Notes under the pieces: model-generated
Told to the model about the DNA's origin: nothing
The model's database searches: none
What the model saw: the letters and a program-made list of their open reading frames with translations, nothing else
Shown here: positions 14,565 through 22,933 of the stretch, one piece after another
How positions within the stretch are numbered: position 1 is the stretch's first letter
Layout: each line of letters starts with the position of its first letter
DNA from: Methanosarcinales archaeon
Lineage (GTDB): Archaea; Nanobdellota; Nanobdellia; Woesearchaeales; CG1-02-33-12
Length of the DNA: 26,879 nucleotides
Assembly: GCA_017610505.1 (NCBI GenBank)
Contig: JAFCBX010000004.1
Location: forward strand, 1 to 26,879
Reading direction: 5' to 3'
Position numbers and translations under genes: made by a program

Positions 14565-17500
14565 ATGCAAGAGCAAAAACAAACAAGCCAGGAAATTGAA
14601 CTATATTTTAAAGAGATAGATGATAAACTTAAAAGAGCATATAAACTAGCTAATGAGGCAAGGAAGAAAGGGTATGATCCTGAAAGCAAAGTTGATATAC
14701 CTCTAGCAAAGAACATGGCTGAAAGAGTTGAGGGTTTAATTTCTACTGTTGCACCACAGATAGTTGGCTCTGGAATATCAAAGAGAATCCTGGATTTAGA
14801 AAAAAAATATGGCGCCCTTGACTGGAGAATATCACTTATTATTGCAGAAGAAATTGCAAAAGAAAAGTTTTGTGGGTTTAAGGATAAAAAAGAGGCAATG
14901 GAAATTGGTATAAGGGTTGGCTTTGCTTACCACACAATGGGAACTGTTGCTTCCCCATTAGAGGGTTTTGTTGGGCTTGATATAAGAAAGAGAAAAGATG
15001 GAAAAGAGTATTTTGCCCTTATGTACTCTGGTCCAATAAGAAGTGCTGGCGGCACAGGAGGTTCTGTTTCTGTGCTTATTGCAGACTATGTAAGAAAAAA
15101 AATGGGCTACTATTCTTATGACCCTACAGAAAAAGAGATTAAAAGAATTGTGAGGGAAGTTCTTGATTATCATGAGAGGGTAACCAATCTTCAATATATC
15201 CCAAGTGAGGAAGAGCTTGAATTTTTGGCAAAAAACATCCCTGTTCAGATTGATGGAGATCCAACAGAAAAAATAGATGTTTCAAATTATAAGGATATTG
15301 AAAGAATAGGAACAAACAGAATAAGGGGGGGAGCTTGTCTTGTTTTTGCAGAGTGTCTTGCCCAAAAAGCCCCAAAATTATGGAACAGGCTTTCAAAATT
15401 TAAAAAAGAGTTTGATTTAGAGCATTGGAATTTTCTTGAGGAATTTTTAGATATACAAAAAGGGGTTAAGGCAAAGGGTAAAATAAATAAAACCAATGAA
15501 AAAATTACACCAAACTACACCTTTATAGAAGATTTAGTTGCAGGAAGGCCAATACTGGCATTTCCCTTAAGGATAGGGGGGTTTAGATTAAGGTATGGGC
15601 GTTCAAGAACATCTGGTTATTCTGCAGATAGTATAAGCCCTGCCACAATGATTATACTGCAGAATTATATTGCAACAGGAACACAGCTTAAGGTTGAAAG
15701 GCCGGGAAAGGCAACAACTGTTAGTCCTTGTGACTGTATTGAAGGCCCGATTGTTAAGCTGAATAATGGCTCTGTCTTAAGATTAAACTCAGAGCAGGAA
15801 GCAAAAAAATATGTTAAAGACATTAAAGAGATTATTTTCCTTGGGGATATGCTTGTTAGTTATGGGGATTTTTTCAACAGGGCACATATTTTAATTCCTT
15901 CAGGATACTGCGAGGAGTGGTGGATTCAGGAGCTTGAAAAGGCAATTGTTGATATGTTTGGAACACTTGATATTACTAAATTATCAAATTTAGTTGATCT
16001 TCCTGAAGATAGCTTGTATAAATTATTAAAAAAACCTCTTTATATCAGGCCAACAGCCATGGATTCAATAAAAATATCAGAAATATTAAACATACCATTA
16101 CATCCTGCTTATACATTCCATTGGAAGACCATTTCTTTTAATGAGTTAAAAATTCTCATAGATTGGCTTAGTGAGATAAAAATTATAAGGGAAGAGAGTA
16201 AAATAAAGATAGTTCTGCCTTTAAAAGAGGAGCCTAAAAGGGTTCTTGAGCTTATTGGTGTTCAGCATTCTGCTGTAACTAATGAATTTATTGTTATAAG
16301 GAAAGATGATGCACTTGCTTTATTGTCTAATCTTGGGATTTCAGAAAAAGAAGATGTTGAAAAAATAAAAAAAATAATTGAGGAAAACAAGGAAAAGAAT
16401 GTGTTGGATATAGTAAACATCTTATCAAAAATTAAGGTAAGAGACAAATCAGGCACCTTTATTGGCGCAAGAATGGGAAGGCCTGAAAAGGCCAAGATGA
16501 GGAAACTAACAGGAAGCCCCCATGTTTTGTTTCCAGTTGGGCAAGAGGGTGACCGTTTGAGATCTTTCCAGGCTGCATTGGAAAATAAAAAAATAACCTC
16601 TGACTTTCCGATTTACAGATGTGAGAAATGTGGCAAGGATACTATTTTTTCTGTTTGTGAGACCTGTGGCAGGAAGACAAAAAAATTATATTATTGCAAC
16701 ATCTGCGGCAATATTGAAAAAAATAAATGCAAGCATGGAGAAGCAAAAACATACAAAAACCAGAGCATAGACATAAATTATTATTTTAATTCCATGCTTA
16801 AAAAACTCAAGACAAGGGCTTGCCCTGATTTAATAAAAGGGGTTAGGGGAACGTCAAACAAAGACCACATACCAGAGCACCTTATCAAGGGGATATTAAG
16901 GGCAGAGCATGATATTTACGTTAATAAGGATGGAACAACAAGATATGACATGACGCAGTTGCCAATAACTCATTTCAAGCCAAGGGAAATAAGAACACCA
17001 ATTGAAAAACTAAAAGAGCTTGGTTACACAAAAGACATAAATAAAAGAGAGCTTGAAAATGATGATCAAATATTAGAAATAAAGCCCCAGGATATTATAT
17101 TACCTTCCTGCCCTGATTCAGCTGAAGCTGGAGCAGATAAGGTTTTGTTTAATGTCTCTAAATTTATTGATGATATATTGGTTAAGCTGTATGGAGAAAA
17201 ATCATATTACAATCTTAAATCTCCAGAAGATTTAACAGGACAGCTTGTTATTGCCCTTGCTCCTCATACATCTGCAGGGATAGTCTGCAGGATAATAGGA
17301 TTTTCAAAAACACAGGGGTTTTATGCGCATCCAATGATTCACGCTGCAACAAGGCGTGACTGTGATGGTGATGAGGCAAGTGTTGTGCTCTTGATGGATG
17401 CATTGCTTAATTTTTCAAGGCAGTTCCTACCTGCTCACAGGGGCTCAACACAGGATGCATGCCTTGTGTTAACATCAAAGCTTATTCCCTCAGAGGTTGA

Positions 17501-18110
17501 TGACATGTTTTTTGACCTTGACATAGGTTGGAAATATCCTCTTGAGTTTTATGAGGCATGTAATAAATACACTAATCCAAGGGATTTGAAGCTAGAGCAG
17601 ATAAGCAAAAGGTTGGGAACAATAAACCAATATGAAAATATGGGTTACACACACCCAGTTGAAAATATAAATTCAGGTGTTTTATGCTCTGCTTATAAGT
17701 CTATCCCATCAATGGAAGACAAACTCAAGGGACAGATGGAGCTTGCAGAAAAAATAAGGGCTGTTAATGAATCAGAGGTTGCTGCAATGGTGATTGACAA
17801 GCACTTTATAAAAGATATAAAAGGTAATTTAAGAAAGTTTTCCATGCAGCAGTTTAGGTGTGTTAAATGCAATAAAAAGTTCAGGAGGCCGCCTTTAATA
17901 GGAAAGTGCGATGCATGTGGCGGTAGAATAATTTTTACAATATCAGAGGGTTCTATTGTAAAGTATCTTGAGCCGAGCATAAGCCTGGCCAACAAATATG
18001 ATGTTCCTGCTTATTTAAAGCAAACCCTTGAGCTGACAAAAAGAAGAGTAGATGATGTCTTTGGCAAGGAAAAAGAAAAGCAGGAGGGTTTAGGTAAGTG
18101 GTTTGGTTAG
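14565..18110 (+). CDS. polC: DNA polymerase D large subunit (DP2), catalytic
   Basis: Polymerase subunit of PolD, with a double-psi beta-barrel catalytic core. 1181 aa from the ATG at 14565, close to the intein-free length of the family; no intein is present. The catalytic motif RRDCDGDEA has Asp932, Asp934 and Asp936, matching the catalytic aspartates of Pyrococcus DP2. A zinc-binding cluster lies at about 686-716 (CEKCGKD, VCETCG, YYCNICG) and another at about 1099-1120 (CVKCNKK, KCDACGG). The last nine residues, QEGLGKWFG, form a PIP-box-like peptide for the sliding clamp. A TTG four codons upstream overlaps the DP1 stop; the ATG one base after that stop is preferred. Confidence 0.97.
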   Translation: MQEQKQTSQEIELYFKEIDDKLKRAYKLANEARKKGYDPESKVDIPLAKNMAERVEGLISTVAPQIVGSGISKRILDLEKKYGALDWRISLIIAEEIAKEKFCGFKDKKEAMEIGIRVGFAYHTMGTVASPLEGFVGLDIRKRKDGKEYFALMYSGPIRSAGGTGGSVSVLIADYVRKKMGYYSYDPTEKEIKRIVREVLDYHERVTNLQYIPSEEELEFLAKNIPVQIDGDPTEKIDVSNYKDIERIGTNRIRGGACLVFAECLAQKAPKLWNRLSKFKKEFDLEHWNFLEEFLDIQKGVKAKGKINKTNEKITPNYTFIEDLVAGRPILAFPLRIGGFRLRYGRSRTSGYSADSISPATMIILQNYIATGTQLKVERPGKATTVSPCDCIEGPIVKLNNGSVLRLNSEQEAKKYVKDIKEIIFLGDMLVSYGDFFNRAHILIPSGYCEEWWIQELEKAIVDMFGTLDITKLSNLVDLPEDSLYKLLKKPLYIRPTAMDSIKISEILNIPLHPAYTFHWKTISFNELKILIDWLSEIKIIREESKIKIVLPLKEEPKRVLELIGVQHSAVTNEFIVIRKDDALALLSNLGISEKEDVEKIKKIIEENKEKNVLDIVNILSKIKVRDKSGTFIGARMGRPEKAKMRKLTGSPHVLFPVGQEGDRLRSFQAALENKKITSDFPIYRCEKCGKDTIFSVCETCGRKTKKLYYCNICGNIEKNKCKHGEAKTYKNQSIDINYYFNSMLKKLKTRACPDLIKGVRGTSNKDHIPEHLIKGILRAEHDIYVNKDGTTRYDMTQLPITHFKPREIRTPIEKLKELGYTKDINKRELENDDQILEIKPQDIILPSCPDSAEAGADKVLFNVSKFIDDILVKLYGEKSYYNLKSPEDLTGQLVIALAPHTSAGIVCRIIGFSKTQGFYAHPMIHAATRRDCDGDEASVVLLMDALLNFSRQFLPAHRGSTQDACLVLTSKLIPSEVDDMFFDLDIGWKYPLEFYEACNKYTNPRDLKLEQISKRLGTINQYENMGYTHPVENINSGVLCSAYKSIPSMEDKLKGQMELAEKIRAVNESEVAAMVIDKHFIKDIKGNLRKFSMQQFRCVKCNKKFRRPPLIGKCDACGGRIIFTISEGSIVKYLEPSISLANKYDVPAYLKQTLELTKRRVDDVFGKEKEKQEGLGKWFG

Positions 18111-18186
18111 TATTTTTTAGTCATACTTTTTAATGTAAATTTATACAAATAAATAAATCTTCTTTATACCCCTATATTTCTTTTTC

Positions 18187-18546
18187 TTATTTTTTTCTAT
18201 AACCAAGTTTCTTATCATATTCATGATGGTCAATAATATCCAGAATAAAACAAATTATTTCTATTTGATCCCCTTTGATGGTGTATAGCATTCTCCAATA
18301 CTGAGAAAGTTCAACCCTCCACAAGTTTTGAACATTATATTCCTTTGGTATATTCTTTTTATGAATATTATCCCCATAAAATGGATTTGCTCTAATAAGT
18401 TCAATCTTTTGTTTTATAGACCTTAATAACTGCATCTCTTTTGTATTTTCTTTTCCTTGTTTTATTTGCTGACCTACTAATTCATTTAATCTTTTGTATT
18501 CAATATCTGCTTCATCCAAAAGAATAACTCTTACTGGTTTATTCAT
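18187..18546 (-). CDS. RelE/ParE-superfamily toxin-like protein
   Basis: 119 aa. The C-terminal half has the RelE-fold pattern seen in archaeal type II toxins: NPFYGDNI, then NLWRVELSQYWRMLYTIKGD, then a strand and IDHHEYDKKLGY, with Arg and Tyr residues at positions usual for ribosome-dependent mRNA interferases. The N-terminus starts with a strand (VRVILLDEADIEYKRL). The ATG overlaps the stop of the upstream gene by 4 nt (ATGA at 18543-18546), which is standard for a coupled antitoxin-toxin pair. It could be a domesticated RNase or a housekeeping relative. Toxicity is an inference. Confidence 0.7.
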   Translation of the reverse strand: MNKPVRVILLDEADIEYKRLNELVGQQIKQGKENTKEMQLLRSIKQKIELIRANPFYGDNIHKKNIPKEYNVQNLWRVELSQYWRMLYTIKGDQIEIICFILDIIDHHEYDKKLGYRKK

Positions 18547-18827
18547 ACTTCTGTTCCTCTCTTAATTAATTGGTCTAATTCTTTTCTCTCACTAAATATC
18601 CAAAGAATGCCTTTTGTTCCAATAATTATTTTTCCGCTAATCTGCAGGTAATCTAATATTTGAACTAAGGTTTGGTGCATAACCTTTCTAGGCACCCTCC
18701 TTTTTAATTCTGCTAAAGTTATTAGTTCCCCATTATCTCTTAGTATGTCCTCAACCATTAAAACAGTATTTAGATTAGGAGAATGTCTTAATTTCTCTTT
18801 TTCCAGCATTTGAGTTGTTTGGGCCAT
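18543..18827 (-). CDS. Winged-helix protein, candidate antitoxin of the RelE-like toxin
   Basis: 94 aa. Winged-helix features: a helix with TVLMVEDILRDNGELITLAELKRRV (shown here only as the region about residues 20-46), the recognition-helix region PRKVMHQTLVQILDYLQ, and a wing ending in GTKGILWIF. It precedes and overlaps the RelE-like gene with an ATGA junction. It is longer and differently folded than typical RelB. DNA binding would allow autoregulation: two TATA-like elements and a near-palindromic stretch (18842-18857) lie just upstream. Confidence 0.7.
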   Translation of the reverse strand: MAQTTQMLEKEKLRHSPNLNTVLMVEDILRDNGELITLAELKRRVPRKVMHQTLVQILDYLQISGKIIIGTKGILWIFSERKELDQLIKRGTEV

Positions 18828-18841
18828 TTTGTATGTTAATT

Positions 18842-18881
18842 GATATAAATATATATCTATTTAATATATACTTATATATAA
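18842..18881 (-). promoter_or_regulatory. Promoter/operator region of the toxin-antitoxin-like pair
   Basis: Two TATA-like elements on the minus strand, ATATATATTTAT (18845-18856, centred 27 nt before the ATG at 18827) and TTTATATATAA (about 18872-18882). GATATAAATATATATC at 18842-18857 is nearly self-complementary and overlaps the proximal TATA, a plausible autorepression site. Confidence 0.4.
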
Positions 18882-18900
18882 ACCTTTTGATTTGTAACCC

Positions 18901-19200
18901 TTAACTATCCAAACTAACAACCTGTATATAAGGGATATCTTTTATTTTAATTATGTCTTTTTTAGAAATAATCTTTGATTTAAGGCCAAGCTCAACTGAT
19001 TTCTGGCCAACAAGATTAATCATGTATGACTGTTCAAATAATTTAACAATCTCATTTTCTGTTTTTTCCTTTCCTTTATAAAAATCAGAGTTTAAGTCAA
19101 GCTTTAAGTCATTGGTCTCAAACTTTTTTCCTATAATTTCCTTATCACAAACAGTAAGAATTAACTTATTATTAGCTGTTATGTGTTCTTTTACTATCAT
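18901..19200 (-). CDS. DUF424 family protein
   Basis: 99 aa from the ATG at 19200, one base after the aIF2-beta stop. It matches the archaeal DUF424 family: N-terminal strand-rich part (VKEHITANNKLILTVCDKEIIGKKFE), then GLKSKIISKKDIIKIKDIPYIQVV at the C-terminus (about residues 70-95). The function is not established. The tight coupling with aIF2-beta suggests a link to translation. An in-frame TTG 14 codons upstream lies inside the aIF2-beta gene and is less likely. Confidence 0.82.
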   Translation of the reverse strand: MIVKEHITANNKLILTVCDKEIIGKKFETNDLKLDLNSDFYKGKEKTENEIVKLFEQSYMINLVGQKSVELGLKSKIISKKDIIKIKDIPYIQVVSLDS

Positions 19201-19201
19201 C

Positions 19202-19609
19202 TTATATCTTTGTTTTGACAGGATGCCTTGCACCACACGCAAGACATTCCAAATAAGTAATATTCCTTTCTTTTACAAGCTTTGTATCCGGTCTCGTACA
19301 CTCAGGGCAGATAACAAATATATCAACATACTGCTTGATTTTCTCATTTATTCTTGCTGATGAGACCTTTCTTCCTATCAAAAGGCCTGTGCTCTTTAAA
19401 TCACCAGGTGTTGCCAGCTCTTTTAAAATATATTTTAACAAGTGTTCTGGCTTTCTTTGCAATGTGTTAGCTATCTGATTGAAATTAGAAATAATTGTTT
19501 TATTTCCCTGTATGTGGCCAATAACCCTTGGAACCTCAAATCTCTCTGTTTTAGAGCTGATTTTTGGAAGCTCTTTCCTGGCCTTTTTCAGCATTTTTTC
19601 ATAATCCAT
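19202..19609 (-). CDS. eif2b: Translation initiation factor aIF2 subunit beta
   Basis: Subunit of the heterotrimeric aIF2 that delivers initiator tRNA to the ribosome. 135 aa, normal archaeal length. An N-terminal helix binds the gamma subunit (DYEKMLKKARKELPK), the central alpha/beta domain includes RKPEHLLKYILKELATPG, and the C-terminal zinc ribbon has Cys101, Cys104, Cys122 and Cys125. Its promoter (TATA-like at 19630-19641) is 26 nt before the ATG, implying a leaderless mRNA that also carries the DUF424 gene. Confidence 0.96.
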   Translation of the reverse strand: MDYEKMLKKARKELPKISSKTERFEVPRVIGHIQGNKTIISNFNQIANTLQRKPEHLLKYILKELATPGDLKSTGLLIGRKVSSARINEKIKQYVDIFVICPECTRPDTKLVKERNITYLECLACGARHPVKTKI

Positions 19610-19629
19610 TTTATGTCTTGGAATTGGGG

Positions 19630-19688
19630 TATATATATAAATTTATCTGAAAAAAATTATTTAAAAACAAAAGATATATAAATTAAAT
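19630..19688. promoter_or_regulatory. Divergent promoters of aIF2-beta (-) and the SpoIIM-like gene (+)
   Basis: Minus strand TTATATATATACC at 19630-19641, centred 26 nt before the ATG at 19609. Plus strand AAGATATATAAATTAAAT at 19671-19688, centred 27 nt before the ATG at 19705. Both predict leaderless transcripts. Confidence 0.65.
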
Positions 19689-19704
19689 AAAAGCAATTAA
19701 GCAT

Positions 19705-20556
19705 ATGGTTCTGGAGACAATAATCAACCCAATAACTGCTGAAAGAAAGCCATGGGAAATGTTTTTTATAGGCATTGTTTATTCCTCAATTGCTATTCTG
19801 TTAAGTTTTTGGATATTTCATGAGCATACAAGCATGGTTATGGTTTTTTTGACTACAATGGCATGTGTTCCTCTTCTTTACAACACAATAAAACTAGAGG
19901 AAAAAAAAGACATAGTAATTAATGAGGAACGCACTTTATTGAGGGAACATAGCAAAGTAATTTCATTTCTTTTATTCCTTTTTCTTGGATTCTCATTATC
20001 ATTTGCTTTATGGTATATTTTTCTTCCGGCAGATTTAGCGCAAAATACATTTTCTGTTCAGACACAAACAATAACAAACATTAACTCTGGTGCGACAGGC
20101 ATGACCTTTCAAAACTTGGGCATATTAACAAAAATATTCTTCAATAATATTAAAGTTTTAATTTTTTGCATTTTGTTTGCCTTTATTTATGGTGCCGGGG
20201 CAATATTTATCCTGACATGGAATGCATCTGTTATTGGCGCTGCAATTGGAAATTTTATCAGAACAGGGATAAGCGCAGAAGCCAGCATGCTGGGATTGGC
20301 AGGCGCAGCAAACTACTTTCAGATTTTTTCTCTTGGCCTGTTGAGGTATGCTATACATGGAATCCCAGAAATAGGGGCTTATTTTATTGGCGGCCTTGCA
20401 GGCTCTGTAATTTCAATAGCTGTTATCAGGCATGATTTAGGAACAAAAAAATATGAGAAAATACTTCTTGATTCATCAGACCTTGTAATAATTGCAATTG
20501 TTGTTCTCTTCTTAGCAGCCCTTCTTGAGGTTTATGTAACTCCTTTGTTATTCTAA
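19705..20556 (+). CDS. SpoIIM (stage II sporulation protein M) family membrane protein
   Basis: 283 aa polytopic protein with about six or seven membrane helices: two near the N-terminus (about 18-60), one at about 85-107, three between 150 and 240, and one at the C-terminus. The C-terminal half carries the SpoIIM signature (FNNIKVLIFCILFAFIYG, then NASVIGAAIG, HGIPEIGAYFIGGLAG). In bacteria SpoIIM helps remodel septal peptidoglycan. Archaea without murein also carry the family, so its role here is unknown, perhaps in envelope shape or division. A leaderless promoter is predicted. Confidence 0.85.
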   Translation: MVLETIINPITAERKPWEMFFIGIVYSSIAILLSFWIFHEHTSMVMVFLTTMACVPLLYNTIKLEEKKDIVINEERTLLREHSKVISFLLFLFLGFSLSFALWYIFLPADLAQNTFSVQTQTITNINSGATGMTFQNLGILTKIFFNNIKVLIFCILFAFIYGAGAIFILTWNASVIGAAIGNFIRTGISAEASMLGLAGAANYFQIFSLGLLRYAIHGIPEIGAYFIGGLAGSVISIAVIRHDLGTKKYEKILLDSSDLVIIAIVVLFLAALLEVYVTPLLF

Positions 20557-20612
20557 GATACAATTTAATAAAAGGCAGAGATAATATTATTACTTAATAA
20601 GGAGAGACAGAG

Positions 20613-20623
20613 CATTTAAATAG
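20613..20623 (+). promoter_or_regulatory. TATA-like element of the 20646 gene
   Basis: CATTTAAATAG centred 28 nt before the ATG at 20646. Confidence 0.5.
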
Positions 20624-20645
20624 TTATTATTATGTAATTTTAATT

Positions 20646-20990
20646 ATGGATAAAGACATGCCCATTTGGATAAAAATAGTTTATTGGTATAATATTTTCA
20701 TAGCACTATCATTATTTGTTGGAGGTCTCATTCTTGGAATTTTTGGTGGTGGAATTTTTACTATTCCCTTATGGATATTTGCTTTTATTATATGGAGATT
20801 CTTTGCTAATGGTTTGGAACACAAGAAGAAGTATTCATTCTGGCTTAACTTAATATTTGCTGGTCTTGTAATAATCCCAAGTTTTGTTTCTGTTGTTAAG
20901 GGTGATCAGGAAGCCATAACAACTCTTGTTATTAATGGAGGGATTATTTATTGTTTACTAAGGAAAGAATCTCGAAAAATATTTATGTAA
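20646..20990 (+). CDS. Small membrane protein, 114 aa
   Basis: Not recognised. Four probable membrane helices: about 8-30 (Gly-rich, FVGGLILGIFGGG), 36-50, 65-83 and 92-106. Cytoplasmic-looking Lys-rich loop EHKKKYSF. The predicted leaderless promoter and uninterrupted frame support a real gene. No enzymatic motif can be seen. Confidence 0.65.
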   Translation: MDKDMPIWIKIVYWYNIFIALSLFVGGLILGIFGGGIFTIPLWIFAFIIWRFFANGLEHKKKYSFWLNLIFAGLVIIPSFVSVVKGDQEAITTLVINGGIIYCLLRKESRKIFM

Positions 20991-21035
20991 AATTTATCTA
21001 GTTTTAATTTTTCATTATTAATCATGTCGCATTAT

Positions 21036-21240
21036 TTAATTTTTATCTAAGAATTTACCTATGTAATACATTATTTTATCTCTCTTTTCAGTATTAATAG
21101 ATATTTCTTTTCCATAACTAGTAGGTTTTACAAATAATAGCCCTTCTTTAATAAGCTCATCAACATAGCCTCTAATTTTGCCTCCAATATCTTTTGGAAA
21201 TCCCTTAGGAAGATTGTCAATTGATCCACAAAAAGTCCAC
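21036..21240 (-). pseudogene. Small gene with probable 1-nt frameshift near its start
   Basis: The minus-strand frame ending at 21036 encodes a protein-like stretch of about 65 residues (NLPKGFPKDIGGKIRGYVDE, then LLFVKPTSYGKEISI). It has no ATG, GTG or TTG between its stop and 21401, and upstream of about 21240 the frame is only the shadow of the divergent gene. A minus-strand TATA element at 21264-21272 predicts transcription start at about 21241, where a GTG (21238-21240) lies one base out of frame. Removing one base from the homopolymer of five at 21230-21234 would join this GTG to the good frame and give a 67-68 aa protein. Sequencing error and real decay cannot be separated here. The family is not recognised; it may be winged-helix-like. 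Confidence 0.55.
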
Positions 21241-21262
21241 CTAAATATACTTTGAATGAAAA

Positions 21263-21273
21263 GATTTATATAC
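21263..21273. promoter_or_regulatory. Shared bidirectional TATA element
   Basis: GATTTATATAC works on both strands. It is centred 27 nt before the plus-strand ATG at 21295 and about 28 nt before the minus-strand GTG at 21240. Confidence 0.5.
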
Positions 21274-21294
21274 TTTTCTATTTTAACATAGGAT

Positions 21295-21627
21295 ATGAGA
21301 GAGAAATCTTTATTATTGCAACTAACTGGAGAAATGCCTTTATTTAAGATAATTGATTTTTTAGTAGAAAATAAAGGAATGGATTTTGATAAATCAAGCA
21401 TAGCTGAAGGTGCTGATATATCTAGAGCATCTTTATTTAACTATTGGGATAAATTAGAAAAACATGAAATAGTTAAAGTAACACGACAATTTGGTAAGAC
21501 TAAACTATATACACTAAATTCAAAAAGTGTAATCACCAGAAAAATATTGGAATTGGAAAAAGCATTAATCTCATCTGCCCTTGAAAAAGAATCTAATAAG
21601 AAAAAAGAGATTTTAGTTAGTGCCTGA
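21295..21627 (+). CDS. Small winged-helix transcriptional regulator
   Basis: 110 aa. A single winged helix about residues 12-75: LFKIIDFLVENKGMDFDKSS, then EGADISRASLFNYWDKLEKH as the turn and recognition helix, then a wing (VKVTRQFGKTKLYTL). The tail is a charged helix that may mediate dimerisation. It is probably leaderless (TATA 27 nt upstream) and divergent from the broken gene at 21036-21240, which it may control. The target is unknown. Confidence 0.78.
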   Translation: MREKSLLLQLTGEMPLFKIIDFLVENKGMDFDKSSIAEGADISRASLFNYWDKLEKHEIVKVTRQFGKTKLYTLNSKSVITRKILELEKALISSALEKESNKKKEILVSA

Positions 21628-21661
21628 TTTTTCTTTAAATATGATTTTACATTTATAGATG

Positions 21662-22243
21662 TTAGTTGCAATTGACGGACTCGCTCAAGAAAATCCCATC
21701 TGGTTCAATAATTCTTTTTTCTTTAATAACAGTCCTCTCTGCAGTTTTAATTAATTGTGCAAATTCTTCATCGCTTAGGCGAGCTATAACATTGCCATAC
21801 TCTTCTTTAAATTCGTCCTCTCCATCAAGCCAAGCAACAACTTTCCATTCACCAGTTCCATTATGAACAAAAATCTCCTCTAATCGGTTACCATAATATT
21901 CTCCCCAAACATCCAAAAAGTAATCTTTTACAATTTCTGAAAAGCGTGGGTGGCCAATACCTTCAAAAAGTTCATCCTGATATTTATAGTCATAAGGAGG
22001 CGTATAACCAAATTTTTCTAATCTTTTGATTAACTCTTCATGGTCAGCTATAATATATTCGAGTGGGTCCCCTTCCTGAGCATCATTCCCGGGATGACGT
22101 TCACACCACAAAGTTTCTTTTTTAAGAAATTCAAAATACTGATTGAGTATTTTTTCATACTTCATAAATCTCTCTGCTGGTACTTTACTATTATAATCTC
22201 TTTCTAAAATGAGATTTATCTTTTTTATATCAAGTTTAACCAT
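21662..22243 (-). CDS. Hypothetical protein, 193 aa, in the mcm-rpa operon
   Basis: Not recognised. Soluble, acidic and rich in aromatic residues. Helical N-terminal half (AERFMKYEKILNQYFEFLKK), a loop with Cys and His (LWCERHPGND), then FEGIGHPRFSEIVKDYFLDV and GEWKVVAWLDGEDEFKEEYG. It starts 29 nt after the rpa stop with no promoter visible between, so it is probably the third gene of the mcm operon. That placement hints at, but does not prove, a replication-linked role. Confidence 0.72.
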   Translation of the reverse strand: MVKLDIKKINLILERDYNSKVPAERFMKYEKILNQYFEFLKKETLWCERHPGNDAQEGDPLEYIIADHEELIKRLEKFGYTPPYDYKYQDELFEGIGHPRFSEIVKDYFLDVWGEYYGNRLEEIFVHNGTGEWKVVAWLDGEDEFKEEYGNVIARLSDEEFAQLIKTAERTVIKEKRIIEPDGIFLSESVNCN

Positions 22244-22272
22244 AATAACTTTTTGCCTGATTTTTAAACATA

Positions 22273-22932
22273 TTACTCTAAGATTTTTATCCTGCCAGGG
22301 CTTATCTCAAACATCTCTCCTTCTCTCAGGAATTTTTTGATTATTTCCTCTGTGTCTTTTATGCCTGTTTTTTTAATGATATCATCAATGTCAACTCCCT
22401 GGCCAGAATCAAGCTCTTTTACTGTTTCATAAACTAGCTTAGAATTACTTATTATACTTTTGGTTTGTTCTTCAGGTTCAATATTTTCAACAATTACTTT
22501 TTCTTCTTTTGCTGACAATTCTGCTGTTTTCAAATTCTCTATCTCAAGCTCTACCTTTCTTACATTAATCCATTTATTGTTATTAATTTTTTTTATGATT
22601 TCAGGCACAATGTATTTTTCAGAGCCATATTCACGGGGCCTGCCAATAACAATTATTATATCTCCTATTTCTGTGTTGTTTATTGTTTCATTCTTTTCAA
22701 ATGACCTTAATGGGATACTTCCAGAGCCATCATCAATTATAAGTGATTGATAATTTTGTTCACCTTCATTTTTAGAAATAACAGTTCCTATTAAATTTAC
22801 TCTTGAAATATGCTTGCCTTGTTTTGTTATTATGTAGTTTGGTGTCCAGCCCTCTTCTTTTACATACTTTCCATTAACTAAATCAGCTATCCTTGCCTTG
22901 CATGCTATTTGTCTTTTTTGTGGTTCTGGCAT
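22273..22932 (-). CDS. Archaeal RPA32-like single-stranded DNA-binding protein
   Basis: 219 aa, resembling the archaeal RPA family that includes Pyrococcus RPA32. An OB fold covers about residues 10-125: ACKARIADLVNGKYV, then HISRVNLIGTVISK, LIIDDGSGSIPLRSF and GDIIIVIGRPREYG. An acidic linker leads to a C-terminal winged helix (about 160-219, VDIDDIIKKTGIKDTEEIIK). It coats ssDNA at forks and in repair. The ATG is one base after the mcm stop, so helicase and ssDNA-binding protein are translated from one message. Partner RPA subunits are not in the window. Confidence 0.87.
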   Translation of the reverse strand: MPEPQKRQIACKARIADLVNGKYVKEEGWTPNYIITKQGKHISRVNLIGTVISKNEGEQNYQSLIIDDGSGSIPLRSFEKNETINNTEIGDIIIVIGRPREYGSEKYIVPEIIKKINNNKWINVRKVELEIENLKTAELSAKEEKVIVENIEPEEQTKSIISNSKLVYETVKELDSGQGVDIDDIIKKTGIKDTEEIIKKFLREGEMFEISPGRIKILE

Positions 22933-22933
22933 T

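Noticed and set aside
15320..15345. G-tract GAATAAGGGGGGG in polC as a fifth ORB
   Set aside because: Only the G-string end matches. The TCCA part is missing and the stretch encodes conserved DP2 residues (NRIRGGA).
14565..18110. Intein in DP2 or MCM
   Set aside because: Both proteins have normal length and uninterrupted catalytic motifs, without intein splice motifs.
21241..21401. Upstream part of the minus-strand frame that ends at 21036, with an ATG at 21401
   Set aside because: It overlaps the start of the well-supported winged-helix gene on the plus strand and its shared promoter, and it reads as that gene's shadow.
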